From Spinellus fusiger (taxonomy: Eukaryota; Mucoromycota; Mucoromycetes; Mucorales; Phycomycetaceae), in contig JALLLS010000041.1 in NCBI GenBank assembly GCA_025094145.1, positions 186,001-250,000 of the forward strand: 64,000 bases of DNA, read 5' to 3'. Below are positions 37,021 to 48,961 of the stretch, piece by piece. The notes below the pieces were generated by a model. That model saw only the letters and a list, made by a program, of their open reading frames with translations. It was not told where the DNA came from and ran no database searches. A program made the position numbers and the translations under genes. The first letter of the stretch is position 1. Each line of letters opens with the position of its first letter.

Positions 37021-38111
37021 ATAGTTATAAAAAAGTTAAAATAAAATAAAATTACATCTACGTATACATATTATAAAACTTTTCTTTAACATAATATCGG
37101 TTTTATTAAAGTAAAAAATACGTTGTCTTCCTTTTGATACAGGAAAAAGGTGTATTGATGATATAAAATCTATCGGGTTTCTATTTTTATTTATTTATTA
37201 AAAAAAGATATTTTTATGTCCCTCCACTGTACCTCTCTGAAAAAGATAATCGGGTTCAAACCACTTGCATTCTTTACCCTTTTACAGTGTATTGACAACG
37301 ATAGAAATTAAAATGATAAAACTCTTACTGAATTATGGCTTGTATGGTGTTCTATATCAGACCACTTCTTAATTATATATTGTATATTTGTAAGAGATGG
37401 TGCCTGGGTATAGGCTACCTCTTAAAATAGCCTTCATATTTGTAGACCCTGGTAAGGTTCTATTGTATTCAGGGATATTCCATCAGGACCATGGCTATAC
37501 ACTATAAATGTCACAGCAGGGAAAGGGTAGTAATCTGAATTATCCCATTAATTGTAGTGGTTGTTTTAATAGGTATTATTACAATACAGTACGATTCAAT
37601 TCAGTTCAATAAGTCTGTTATAGACAGAGAATTTAATTTCAATTACAACAGTGAAGTTATGCCTACTACAGTTCATATTAATACAATCCTTAATTTCCCT
37701 CCACTAAATAAAAATAAACGAAAAAGCATATGATAGAGACATAAGGTTATAACCTTGAAACAACCAGGTTAAACTCATGCCAGATAATCTATTATTAGTT
37801 TATTAGTTTATTATTATCAATATCACTACTGTTTTCAATCGCTTATTGTGGCATTAGCATACCATACCGACAGAGAGACAGGTGAATAGATAAGCATTCT
37901 TGGTTCATGATCTTTTTAGCCTGGGATAATAAGCACAGAGGAATGAGAGATTCACCCTAGACTTTATTTTTATTTCTTCATTTAAGCCAATGATTTATAT
38001 TTTCTTTTTCTTTTCTCGAGTTACTTTTACACTTTACTCGTTCTCTTTTAAACCCTCTCATACTCTCTCATACACCTTTATCCTCCACAGCTTATATCTA
38101 TAGATCGAAGC
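37021..38111. other. Intergenic region, promoter side of secreted-protein gene
   Basis: No gene recognised. The last ~130 bp before 38112 are CT-rich (TTTTCTTTTCTCG, CTCATACTCTCTC), a common fungal promoter and 5' UTR signature. Confidence 0.5.
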
Positions 38112-38672
38112 ATGCTCTACTCATTTGTTCTCTCCACGTTATCTTGCTTTGTGCTAGTAAATGCTGCACCTGCTCTTAATTCAGTACATTATCAATCTAC
38201 AGATATCTGGGGTGACCAAGCTCTTTCTGCAGACTCTTCTCCAGCCTCAGTGATACCTATTAAAAAAGTTGATATCGCTTCTCTCTTCCCAAATGATGCC
38301 AAGAATACACAGTCTTCTCTAGAATCCTCTCACCCTCTCACTAACTATCTGCTATACCCTGCTATTATGACACCGGAATCAAATGAATGGACAGCGAATG
38401 ATCTATCAGTATTGGCCAATGACAAAGATATCTTTTCAAGCCAAGACCAGGCAGCAAACCAAGTGAATGTCAATAATATAGGCAGCCGTGCTGCTTCTCG
38501 TGTAGTGTCTGCACCAGCACTTGCAGGAGATACCTTGGAGAATGAAGATACTTCTGCTAATAAGAGAGTATTTGGTATTAATGATCAGGGTTCTGTTGTG
38601 CCTTTCTCACTGCCACCCTCAAAATCACGTCTTGTAGTGAACAATCCATACTCATTTGATGAGAACGCCTGA
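38112..38672 (+). CDS. Small predicted secreted protein
   Basis: Single-exon ORF of 186 residues. The N-terminus MLYSFVLSTLSCFVLVNAAP is a typical signal peptide with likely cleavage after VNA. The mature part is Ser/Ala/Asn-rich, without cysteines or transmembrane segments, and contains KVDIASLFPNDAK, SRAASRVVSAPALAG and a C-terminal RLVVNNPYSFDENA. No enzymatic motif. It may be a cell-wall or extracellular protein; function unknown. The ATG lies downstream of a CT-rich leader, supporting expression. Confidence 0.72.
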   Translation: MLYSFVLSTLSCFVLVNAAPALNSVHYQSTDIWGDQALSADSSPASVIPIKKVDIASLFPNDAKNTQSSLESSHPLTNYLLYPAIMTPESNEWTANDLSVLANDKDIFSSQDQAANQVNVNNIGSRAASRVVSAPALAGDTLENEDTSANKRVFGINDQGSVVPFSLPPSKSRLVVNNPYSFDENA

Positions 38673-39025
38673 ATATTTTACTTTGATTGTGCTCGTATCA
38701 AGGAATTAAAAAACAGCACTTGTTAGTTCTCTCTCTCTCTCTCTCTCCCTCCCTCCCTTTTCTCTCAGCCATTAACCCTCTGTTATTGACTAAAGTCAAA
38801 CAAAACAAAATAAAAATTGCCCTTCTCTATGTTCTCCTTTACTGTTTTTAATGAACTATTCCTCCTATTCATAAGATACCCCTCTTATTATAAAATGTCT
38901 GAAATTTTATTTGGTAGAGAAGTAAGATAGGTACTTTTCTCTCTCTTTATTCTTTGAAATATTAAGGAAACCTGTTATTGTTTAGAAAGTACAGTTAATA
39001 GTATAAAAACAGAGGGTTTGTGGAC
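38673..39025. other. 3' flank of secreted-protein gene
   Basis: Contains a CT repeat (about 38730-38764) and AT-rich sequence; no gene seen. Confidence 0.6.
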
Positions 39026-40330
39026 TAGTCACAGAAAATTAGAAAGGGCACGACCCCATAATTTATACATTTTTAAACATGATTTTTCTTCTTTTTATCA
39101 CAGAATTATATTTCATTAAGCAATCTCAAATGTCAAACGCAGAATCCTCAACTAAAAACTCTAGAGTTTATAATAAGCTTGAAGAAAGAGAGTGATGGGG
39201 TGTTTACTGGCTTGAAAAAAAATAAAATTACTCCATGAGTAGCATTTTAAAGGTCGTTGGCATTAGCAAGACTACTGTCCAGAATATTATTAGTAGAATC
39301 AAGACCACTGGTACACCAAAAAAAAACTCAATGAGAGAGACCTCAGACGACTTGAGGCCATTCTAAGAGGCAACCCATTTGCCTTCTATAACTATATAAA
39401 TTTTGAACTTAAGGCACATGAGATAATCATCTGTAGAGCAACATTCATCAGATATTTACATCAGATTGGGTTTGGCTCCTACTTTGCAACACACAAGCCA
39501 AGGTTTTCTGAAGAAATCATGAAGAAAAGACTTCGTTGGGCGAAGGAACGGGTCAATTGGACTCCTGAGGACTGGAGGCGCGTCGTATGGTTTTATGAGT
39601 CATGGTTTGAAGTAGAGGGTTACCAGGGAGGAGCCAGAGTGATTCGAAAGATCAGAGAAAGATATAAGGCTACTCATAGTGTGCCTACAACCAAATGAAG
39701 GGAAAGGTAGCATAATGATCTGGAGATGTTTCTGGGCTGGTGGATTTGGGCCTTTGGTCTTTATTGATGGCACTGTAAATAAGGACGTATATGTCAAAGT
39801 ATTGGCAGGAAAGTTTCTACCATGGTTCATTGAATTGAATGAGAAAGAAGATGGAGACTTTATATTTCAAGAAGATGAGGCTAGCTGCCATACAGGTGGC
39901 TATACAACATAGTAAAAAGATACCAGGATTATTTGATTATTGGCCCAGTCAAAGCCCTGATCTCAACCCAATTGAACACGTCTGGTGGGCCTTGGAAAGA
40001 CGAATCGAAGAAAGAAGGGTATTTATTACCAATGTTTGAAGTTCGAAGGCTCTACTTGCAGAGGAGTGGGAGAGAGAGTTAGTATTGAACTTGCACAACA
40101 ATAAATTCAAAGTATGACTGACAGATGCCAGGCAGTCATTCATACCAAAAGTGGCCTAACAAAATATTAAATAAAAACTTTTATTTATATAATAATATAA
40201 ACTAACTGTATGTTGAATGTGAGGCTATTAGTATATGTTTTGAGGTCGTAGCCTTTTCATGAATAAAGCATATTCTTTTTCAGGATTTCAAAAAAGAATC
40301 GTACCCTTTCTAATGTTGTGTGACTGTATA
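39026..40330 (+). mobile_element. Degenerate Tc1-like transposon with TIRs
   Basis: Left end AGTCACAGAAAATTAGAAAG (from about 39027) and inverted right end (about 40299-40326; reads AGTCACACAACATTAGAAAG) form imperfect ~28-bp terminal inverted repeats next to TA dinucleotides. The interior carries a decayed transposase: MSNAESSTKNSRVYNKLEER near 39130, KKRLRWAKERVNWT near 39522, GKGSIMIWRCFWAGGFGPLV at 39700. DYWPSQSPDLNPIEHVWWAL (third catalytic block) is at 39935. It contains several stops and frameshifts. The same family appears inverted at about 40960-41975 and 62735-63950. Confidence 0.85.
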
Positions 40331-40389
40331 ATACCAATAACCAACTATAAGAAACAGCAACAATAACTAACAGTAACAGTGACTAAACA

Positions 40390-40767
40390 TTTACTGCCAT
40401 ATCAGTACAAGACATACGATTGGTGGATTCATTATGGTCCGAATACTCCACAGGAGATTCTATTCGCTCTATTCCTACTGATATTTACCGTCATCTTCTA
40501 CTAGACATTATAGTGCCTTTTGCATAACAAGATACAGGATACACTATATCACTTTTTAGATAGTTTACCTGTAGCATGGGTTTATGCTAGTCATTCTTTG
40601 CAGTATGCTGCCATTTTTTGGTCATTTCACAATGTCTCTACTTTCTGTCTAGTATCTATTATTATTTGGACAATTGTAATGACTTTTGTGCAAATGACCT
40701 TATTCACAACAGCCTGTATATCTATTTTGAAGATGGTTCACTCAAGAGGTGATTGGGAATATAATTA
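40390..40767 (+). pseudogene. Unrecognised membrane-protein-like fragment
   Basis: Between two Tc1 relics there are gene-like frames that do not read as transposase. One frame gives YKTYDWWIHYGPNTPQEILF followed by a hydrophobic stretch to a stop at about 40501. After a frame change another gives DTLYHFLDSLPVAWVYASHS then hydrophobic segments (including VSTFCLVSIIIWTIVMTF and LFTTACISILKMV), ending GDWEYN. It looks like a multi-pass membrane protein remnant, or an exon of an unrecognised gene. No family identified. Confidence 0.3.
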
Positions 40768-40959
40768 GGATAAACATACTTGTTCAAGAAAGTGTGAATA
40801 CAGCCACAATCAATTGAATTAAATACTTTTGAATATAAATATCAGGACAAAATAGATAAGACATGTTCAACATTAAATAAAACATTTTACATTTGATCTA
40901 TAAGCATCAAAATTTAACACAACAAAGCTCAACATCTTTGATTATAGAAAATAAAATAA

Positions 40960-41975
40960 TAATAATACAGTTAATATTTTGTATGGCTACCTTTGGCATC
41001 AATGAATATATAGTATCTGTCTTTCATACTCTGAACTCATCGTTGTGCAAGTTCAATACCAACTTTCTACATTGATAATAGATACTCTTTTCTTTCTTCA
41101 ATTCGTCTTTCCAAGGCCCACCAGAGATGTTCAATTGGGTTCAAGTCAGGTAATTGTGTAGGCCAGTAATCAAAATGCCTGATTGCATGTGTGTTTTCCA
41201 CCATGTTGTATAGCCACATGTATGGCAGCTAGCCCCATCTTCTTGAAATATAAAGTCCTTATCCTCCTCATTCAATTCAATGAACCAAGGATGGAACTCA
41301 CTTGCCATAATCTTGATATATTCGTCTTGGTTTACAGTGCCATCAACAAAGACTAATGAGCCAAATCCATTAGCCTAATAACAGCTCTAAAGCATCACAC
41401 CATCGCCACCAAACTACATTGTTGGAACAATAGGATTATAACTATAACGTTCTCTAACTATTTTAATGACACAGGCATCTTTATTGCTCTTTTTCATAAT
41501 GTATGTTGACTCATCAGACTAAATGATACCTCTCCACTAATCACTTGTCCAACTGGCATGTTCCTTAGCCCAACAAAGCTGTTTCTCTTTGTGTGTTTTT
41601 CAGTGAGGGCTAGCTTGTGGTCTACAGAAAAGGATACATACTCTAACTGATTACAGTAGCTGATAAGGGTGTCTCTACTTATATCAACATCAAACTTCAA
41701 TATTCCCAATGTCAGTTGATTGTACGAGGCAAATGGATCCTTTCTAATAACATCTTTCCAGGTGTCTTGAATCCATCTCATTCACTTTTTAGGGGTTTCC
41801 ATGACTCTCTAAATGTAATAATGATCCACACTCTTTGATGTTTCTAACACTACTTTAAACTATAGGCCTTTTCCTCACAATCACAACCAACTCTAATCTA
41901 ACTATCCATTAACCAATTAAAAGAGCGTATTGGCCATTCTTAAAAAGTGATTTCTCAGTAATTATATAGTAAAGT
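40960..41975 (-). mobile_element. Tc1-like transposon relic (same family as 39026-40330)
   Basis: Minus-strand decayed transposase. It contains MRWIQDTWKDVIRKDPFASY and VSFSVDHKLALTEKHTKRN near 41500-41780, FKKMGLAAIHVAIQHGGK near 41200-41250, and an NPIEH-type block near 41130-41150. Nucleotide similarity to 39026-40330 and to 62735-63950 is evident throughout (for example GTGCAAGTTCAATACCAAC at 41046 and the TAGGGGTTTCCATGACTC block at 41789). Multiple stops. Confidence 0.8.
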
Positions 41976-42498
41976 AGTAATTATATGATAATAATAAAAA
42001 GTATATCTATATATTATATTATATAGAACTTCGTCATCTATAAGAATAAGTAGAATAGTAAAGCCGGCCTGTTCTCGACAGTAAAAGATGAGTCAGCATG
42101 AGCTGTGTCTCTATTTCCATATCACTCCCTCCATTAGTACCACGCCTATGCTATATAGAATTCAAGATATATTCCTATTGACGAGTGTATTGATTAGTGT
42201 ATTGTACAGTGTAGTGACACTGATGTTTACATACAAGCCTATAGCCTAGTGCCAATACAGGCCAGAATAGGTCTCCATAGCACAGAGATCAACCGACATC
42301 TCTCCAGATCGAAAAGCCTTTGTGGATGAGAAATATATTAATAAAAGAGAGAACTCAGGTGACACCAACGCAGACTTAGGAAGCGTGGTTTCGTTGACGG
42401 ATGACAAAATATCTTTCCACAAGAAGACTGCTTTAGAACTAAGCGTAATAAATCGACTTTTTTTCTTCTTCTTTTTTCTTCTCTTCTTCACTCTACTG
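41976..42498. promoter_or_regulatory. Upstream region and probable 5' UTR of ERG24
   Basis: An open frame continues upstream of the chosen ATG to 42322 but encodes an unlikely poly-Phe stretch from a CTTCTTCTTTTTT tract, so it is read as 5' UTR. No individual regulatory motif is claimed. Confidence 0.4.
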
Positions 42499-44209
42499 AT
42501 GGCCGATACAAAGAAGGAAAAGAGCAAAGAGGGTGAAGACACTCTTGTCGAAAAGGAGTTGAATCCCAAGACAACTCACTATGAATTCCTGGGCCCACTG
42601 GGTGCCTTTGCCATGACTACCTTTTTGCCTCTTCTTGTGATGTTCTTCTCGGTGTGCTGTGATGCTAGTGGCTATCCCTCACAGTTACTATTGAACGACC
42701 ACAAGACATTCTTTGCTCAGTTGACATCTCCCGAATATCTTGACCGTTTGTATGATCCTGCTGCTTACGGCGTGTATGCTGCATTTGTTGCTTTGCTGGC
42801 TCTCTTCTCCATCATTCTTCCCGGAGATGTATGGCCCGGTACTACACTAAGAACTGGAGAAAGACTCAAGTACAAGACCAATGGTAATGACCGTCCATTT
42901 GGGATCAGTTTTATTTACAAACATTACATTAGGATTTACAAGCATGCATACCACTTTGTTCTTGGGTCTCTACTTCATCAAGGACTCGGGGTTGAAGCCA
43001 CTACTGTTCATTTACGACCACTGGTTGGGTCTTACTGTAGCTTCTATTATTTGCTCTTATGCTGTTGCCTTGTTTGTTTATATCAAGAGTTTCCAGAAGG
43101 GTGCTTTATTGGCCTTGGGAGGAAACACCGGTAATGCCCTTTACGATGTAAGCAAATAGCATAGAACGATAGACAGAGTATATATTATATTATAAACCTA
43201 TACGCTCATTCCACTCACACTATGATAGTTCATGATTGGAAGAGAACTGAACCCACGCATTGGTGACTTTGATATCAAGTTCTTTACTGAATTACGCCCT
43301 GGTATGATTGGATGGTTGATTATTAACTTGGGATTTGCTGCCAAGCAGTATCTTGATCTTCAGTATGTCACCAAATCTATGATCCTGGTGCAATTGTTAC
43401 AGGCAATGTACATTGTGGATTCTTTGTGGAATGAAGATGTTATTCTGTCCACAATGGATATTACTACAGGTAAAGGAATGAGCAATGACGAAAAACATGG
43501 AGATGGACAGAACAATGGACAGAACAATGGACAGGAACATAGACTAAAAAAAAAGAATATCATTGATTTAGATGGCTTTGGATTTATGCTTGCTTTTGGA
43601 TTGTACACCTGGGTGCCATTTACCTACACTCTCCAGGCACGCTATTTGGTTGATTTCCCCACAGACATTAGCTACTATAGTGCAGTGGGTATCTTTGCTC
43701 TTAATATGTTGGGCTACACTATCTTCAGACGTGCCAACAGCCAGAAGGACTGCTTCCGCAACAACCCCAATGGACCTCTTGTCAAGCGTAAGTCCAACCA
43801 CAAATACAATAGACACACAGTAACTCATCCTTTCAATGTCTGTTCTTTACGGTGGATCTTCTTAACAGATCTTAAATCTATGGACACTAAATCTGGCAGC
43901 AAGTTGCTTATCTCTGGCTGGTGGGGAATGTCTCGTCATATCAACTACTTTGGTGACTGGCTGATGTCCTTGTCCTGGTGCTTGCCCTGTGGATTTGGCT
44001 CTTTTATCCCTTGCTTTTACTGCTTCTACTTTGCTATTTTGTTGATTCACCGTGAAAGAAGAGACGATCACAAGTGCCGTACCAAATATGGAGAAGATTG
44101 GGACAAGTACTGCAGCATAGTGAAATACAGAATTATTCCCGGTATGTTTGGCTTTGTGCACTCAGTTTATAATCCTTTTACTCATTCAATTTGTGTAGGT
44201 GTTTACTAA
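42499..44209 (+). CDS. ERG24: C-14 sterol reductase (Erg24)
   Basis: NADPH-dependent integral ER enzyme reducing the C14-C15 double bond in ergosterol synthesis; homologous to lamin B receptor and TM7SF2. Exons 42499-42883, 42933-43147, 43229-43469, 43572-43787, 43869-44141 and 44199-44209 join in frame to 446 codons plus stop. Diagnostic stretches are YEFLGPLGAFAMTTFLPLL near the N-terminus, FMIGRELNPRIGDFDIKFF with TELRPGMIGW, and DITTDGFGFMLAFGLYTWVP. Also present are SGSKLLISGWWGMSRHINYF and RTKYGEDWDKYCSIVKYRII ending PGVY. Several membrane helices are evident. The ATG (MADTKKEKSKEG) follows a pyrimidine-rich leader. A 49-bp intron at 42884-42932 resolves what first looks like a frameshift. 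The intron at 43470-43571 is a multiple of three without stops. Confidence 0.93.
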
Positions 44210-45566
44210 CCCAAGGAAAGATCCTAGCAGCATCTGAGGTTTGAATACCTCTTCTTTCTAATTAGACGATGGATTAGCACCTTTATTTCATCTTCATTCC
44301 AAATGATATTGTCAATAAAAATATAAATATTATCTTATATTCTGCAATAAAAGACTGTTACTATTATTATCACAGTGTACAAAGAGATTAGAACTCAAAA
44401 CAATTATCCTGCTCTTTCTTCGTATTGTAAGAGATATGTGTATTGGGAAGATTTCACGTGCTTTATTGAATAGGGCAGTTCATGGCTACACTGTTGTTAT
44501 TATATTAATGGAGTGCTTTTAAGATGAATAGGTGCAAACGCAGTGAAACACCCTTTGGCCATGCAGTGAGCAAGATGGGTGTACAGAAAATAGTGCATTG
44601 TTTCTTCTTCTTCCAACTCTGTTCATTGTAGGAAAAACAAGTATTAATGGGTCAAGTCTTGCTCCAAGCAGAGTCTATTTAAAGACATACAATGGCCCAT
44701 ATATCTATTAACAGAAACAGAAAGAAGAGAGGGAGGATGTATATTTTGGATACCACCCCATATCCTTTCTCTTGAGATAAGGTGAGACTTGCTGTGGATC
44801 ACTTCTACTAGCACACAAGTAGCATTGGGCCTTATCGGTTGCAATGCGCTGCTGTGGATCTCTTGGAATTTATTTTGCAGTGCAACCCTTGTCACCACCT
44901 CATAGTCTATTTTGTAAAGCGGGGTGATATGTAGGTTGTGGTGTTCTTTTTATAAAGTCGCGTGGCATTGTCGGGAGGTGAAGACTACAAAATAGGCACA
45001 GTTCACTGGGTGAGAACACTACTATTTTACTAACAGGTTTTTTTTCCGGTTCTACTAGATCCTATTCAGGCACCTGTTTATTATTTAGAATCTCCGCTCC
45101 AATGGAGACCTCTTGGTGTTACCATGGCTACTCTCTTTTCTGTTACAGGTGTATTACCATGGCTACTCTTTTCCTCTCACTACAAATGTGACTGATATCT
45201 CTTCTTCAGTGGCAATACTGTACTCCTGTCGATCCACACCCACTCATTCAGTGGAAGAAACCCAAAATAGGAAACTATAAGCTGCTCCTATTCATAAGAT
45301 AACAAGATACCATAGCAACCAATGATAAAAGGTCATGTCTATAGTATAGCTTAGCAAAGAAGTGGCTCTTAAACCACTCCTTCATGAAGAGGCATCTTTC
45401 ATAGCCAACACTCAATATGGCCTGACTCCGATGGCTTTCATTGGTATAAACAGAGTTGACATGTGTACTACCTTGGCAAGTAAACTCGTGGTGTTTGCGC
45501 TTTCACTCTCTTCTTCTTCTTCCTTCTCTTTTTCTGCTCTTGAGAAATTGCCTCATCTTTCCATTG
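44210..45566. other. Intergenic region
   Basis: No conserved gene recognised. An 84-codon minus ORF at 44644-44898 lacks a recognisable domain. A short direct repeat TACCATGGCTACTCT occurs at about 45120-45135 and 45154-45170. Confidence 0.5.
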
Positions 45567-47270
45567 ATGCCTTCTCTTGCTTCACGGACCTCCACTCCGA
45601 CTTTACCCTCATCTCCTGTACCTATCTCCATGTCTTCTCATAATGAAACTGAATCCTTTCGAGGTGTCTCTGAGATACCCTTGTCTCGTTTTAGTCTGAA
45701 CTCTGACCTTATGAACTACTCTATTCCCAACAACGAACCACAGGTAAATCAGCTCACAAGAGAACTCTCCTCTCTGTGTAAGTGTGTGTTTGTGTTTGTT
45801 AAACTAAGCATGTTAGAAAACAAGACGAGAAATCCAATCGGGGGATCGTAGCACGCAGGCCCGCCAACTAGAAAACCAGATTGAAACGCTGACACTCCAG
45901 AATGTGAAATTGCAACGGACCAACCGTCTTCTCAAAGTAGACACAGATAACCTTATTGAACAAAAGACTCGTCCGTTGGAAGAAAAGATACGATCTCTGA
46001 CGCTTAATAATGTTCAACTACAGAGAGTCACTCGATTACTACAACAAGATTTAGAAGAAAAGACCAAAAATATTGCCAGTCTACAGTATGATCAGATCAT
46101 GCGTATGAAGAGTGTGGGACCAGAGTATGAATTTCTGGTACAAATGGTCAATGTACTCCATCGACAGGTAAATAAAGGCATTCTATCTATAGACTAGAGT
46201 GATTGGCTTACTAACATTGCTGCAGATGGGCGGAGAACCCACATGTGAGGAGACATGCTGTTATACACTAGCACCTATTGATCAATCGAGCATGGTGATG
46301 ACATTGCCACCCGAGGATGATGAAGAAGGGATGGAAGCACAGCATATCTGTCGGCCTATTATCCACTCTTCTATCTCTCAAGGCTCCTATGCTATTGAAC
46401 TAGAGAATAAGATTGTGCGTCTAGAGCAGATGATTGATGAATTGGAGGAAGAGAAAGAGACAGCGGCCTCCCAACAGGGCTACAAAGATAGTGACATTGA
46501 GATGTTAAAGAAGGAGTTAAGAATCAAGGATGATATTGTGTCTCAACTAGAACAGGATTTTCTTATTTTAGAAGATCAATTGGCAGGACTCCAAAAGGTA
46601 AACAATTAACAATCAACACCAAGATAAGAACTCAACTAAACATTTACCCACTTAGGAGTTGGACGAGTCAAAGGAAAAATGCCCATCCACACAGCACCAA
46701 GAACCAATGCATAACCCAGAAAAACAATCTCAAATGCTAATGGAAACAAAGCGACGATCTTTGGCAATTAAAGATACAAGTGCACTAGAAGCAATGTTGA
46801 GAGGAGATTTGGAGTCTGAAAAGAGCATGCATTTAACACACTTACCCAAGACATCTTCTTTTGAGAGCCTTCACTCTTTGGATGCCTCTGTAGCCTCTGA
46901 TCTCTCGACTGATCTATTAGAACCAAGCTATTCCACCAAACCATTTGAACAACGTATGTCTTCCTCCAACAAGCCCTATGAGCCCATGCGTGTTCAAGTG
47001 CAACCTATTGATGCCCATACGCCCCCTACCACGCCTGTTGCTTTTGATGTGCTGCCAGGAGATTACATGGGAATGCCTCGTACATTTACTTCATGGAATC
47101 CTCATGATCCCTTTGTTCCTTTTGCTCTGATGGCGATTCTTCTTGGTATTGCTGTTCAGTCAGGGATTACAGATGACTGGACCATGCCCATTACTCTAGT
47201 GACAATGGTATCAGGATTCCTATGGTCAGGAGCTGCCAAGGGTGTACAACTCAAAGTCAATCTACATTAA
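45567..47270 (+). CDS. Coiled-coil protein with C-terminal membrane segments
   Basis: Exons 45567-45743, 45859-46167, 46226-46597 and 46656-47270 join in frame to 490 codons plus stop. A Ser/Pro-rich N-terminus is followed by extended coiled coil (QLENQIETLTLQNVKLQRTN, LEEKIRSLTLNNVQLQRVTR, and again ELENKIVRLEQMIDELEEEK). A Ser-rich linker follows, then hydrophobic segments FVPFALMAILLGIAVQ and ITLVTMVSGFLWSGAAKGV just before the C-terminus. This layout suggests a tail-anchored tether or golgin-like protein, but no specific family is recognised. The start was chosen as the first in-frame ATG; the acceptor of exon 2 (CACGCAG) rather than the earlier TAG keeps phase. Confidence 0.8.
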
Positions 47271-47515
47271 GCCTTTTCTCTCTTTTCCCTTTTTTACATA
47301 GTTTTATCTAGCCTTTTCCTAGTCTTTAATTGCCTGCTTGCTTGTTTGCTTGTTTGCTTGTACATATAAAATATTAAGTTTTTATTCTAATGCAACCTTT
47401 GCTGATATATTATATGTGCTGTGGAGTAACAATAGAGACTGTTTTCTTTCTCTTTCTCTTTCTCTTTCTTATTATTGTTATTGTTATTGTTAGTAAGTAG
47501 TATTAAGAATCTGAA

Positions 47516-48574
47516 ATGGGTCTATTATGGAGGTGAGAAAATAGTACCAATAGATAGATAAAGAGATATAGGTTACTTTAGTGGCTTACACTTATTTATC
47601 AGTCGTCCCGAGCCAGCGGATCTCTCTACACTTTCTACTTTGCCCCATATTACCTCTCCTGCCAAAGAAATAGAGAGTGTGCCTGATATACCTGATGCTT
47701 GTCGTGGTGTCCTTTCTAGCACTTTACCGCACATCAACCCAGGCAAGATAGAGAAGAGAAAGAGAAAGAGAGGAAGACGCATTAAAAAATCTCTTCATGA
47801 AAGAAGACTAATACAGGTAAGTACATATACCAGTAGATGGATAGCTTAATAGAGTTTAGTACCGTCAACAACTGGAGAATGAGCCACCTGCAGATCATAC
47901 TGCCTTTACCGATGGATCTTGTCTTACCTTGTTGCATATGAAAGATGAGATAAGAAGAGTAGCAGGCATTGGTGTCTATTTTGGTATAGAGGACAGTAGA
48001 AACTGCAGTGAGGCTATCGAAGCATCTGTGGGCTCTGGTGAATCAGAGTTGATGGTAATCTATCTATCTATTTTATACTTTATTATTACTATCTTATTAC
48101 TATCTTATTACTATCTTATTACTATCTTATTACTATCAATGGACTTTACTTATCCAAAAGGGGGGGGAGTTAGGCAGCCATTCGTGCTTTAGAAGTGTGT
48201 GGAGATGGTCAAGCCTCGCTTCGTATTGAGACAGACTGTGAAGAAGTGATGCGAGGTAGATTTCACAGTTTATATTTCACAGTAGAGGGGCTATTCTCTC
48301 ACATTTGACACTATTCTTGTTAAGCTGCTGATCCATCTCTTCCTTTTCGATGGCATAGTCAGCCTGCACTATGCTTACAATTACGCAACAAGATAAAAGA
48401 CAGACAGGGTCCTGTTTACTGGGTAGGTGGGTGAGGATAGTACTCTCTCTAATCGATCTCTATTTAAAACAGCGCAAAGTCCCCGCTCATTATGGTATCC
48501 ATGGTAATGTCATGGCAGATCGATTGGCACAGACTGCTGCGAAGAAAGCACTATCCAAACTAACAAAGGAATAA
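47516..48574 (+). CDS. RNase H1-fold protein
   Basis: Predicted ribonuclease HI-type protein. Six exons, 47516-47532, 47603-47816, 47860-48054, 48174-48255, 48325-48422 and 48473-48574, join in frame to 235 residues (MGLLWSRPEPADLSTL at the start). The catalytic tetrad appears intact: D95 in AFTDGSC, E140 in GESELMAAIRALE, D163 in RIETDCEEV, D218 in IHGNVMADRLA, with VPAHYGIHGN typical of the family. Before the fold lies a basic KIEKRKRKRGRRIKKS stretch (possible nuclear signal) instead of the usual N-terminal hybrid-binding domain. Intron 3 carries CTTATTACTAT tandem units and a G7 run next to its acceptor. It could be a host RNase H or one derived from a retroelement; the exon-rich structure favours a host gene. 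Confidence 0.82.
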
Positions 48575-48961
48575 AAGAATACATTTGATACATTTGATAC
48601 ATTTGATACATTTGATACATACAATAGATGAGTGTTATTATATCGGATGGACACAGTTAATAGGAGTGCTTTAGGATAAATACAATAGCCACTCTATTTA
48701 TTGACTCTTTTTTGACTAAAATGTGTATAGAACTCACTGTAGAATGTAGTGTATGCTATTGTGTAATTGTGTAATTGTGTGTCCTACTATACTATAGAAT
48801 AGAGACTACTATAGATGCCCAAGGGGTGGTACTTGTGCATGGACTCATGTGTGATTGTAGGTGTGTATGTACTAATGAGTGCTTGTAGATGTGCTTGTAG
48901 ATGTGCTTGTGTAAGGTACCCTGCAAAACATAACAAATATAGACAGATAGATAAAATTACA
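48575..48961. repeat. Convergent spacer with 10-bp tandem repeat
   Basis: Begins with about five units of CATTTGATAC (48578-48620), followed by AT-rich DNA with GTGTAATT and GTGCTTGTAGAT short repeats, to the 3' end of the minus-strand GATA gene. No gene seen. Confidence 0.75.

Noticed and set aside
42880..42935. Apparent +1 frameshift in ERG24 between the N-terminal frame and the next conserved frame
   Set aside because: A 49-bp GT-AG intron (42884-42932) joins the exons in frame and gives the conserved YKTNGFTSMHTT sequence, so no frameshift is needed.
44644..44898. 84-codon minus ORF downstream of ERG24
   Set aside because: No recognisable domain, no splice context, and it lies in ordinary intergenic DNA.
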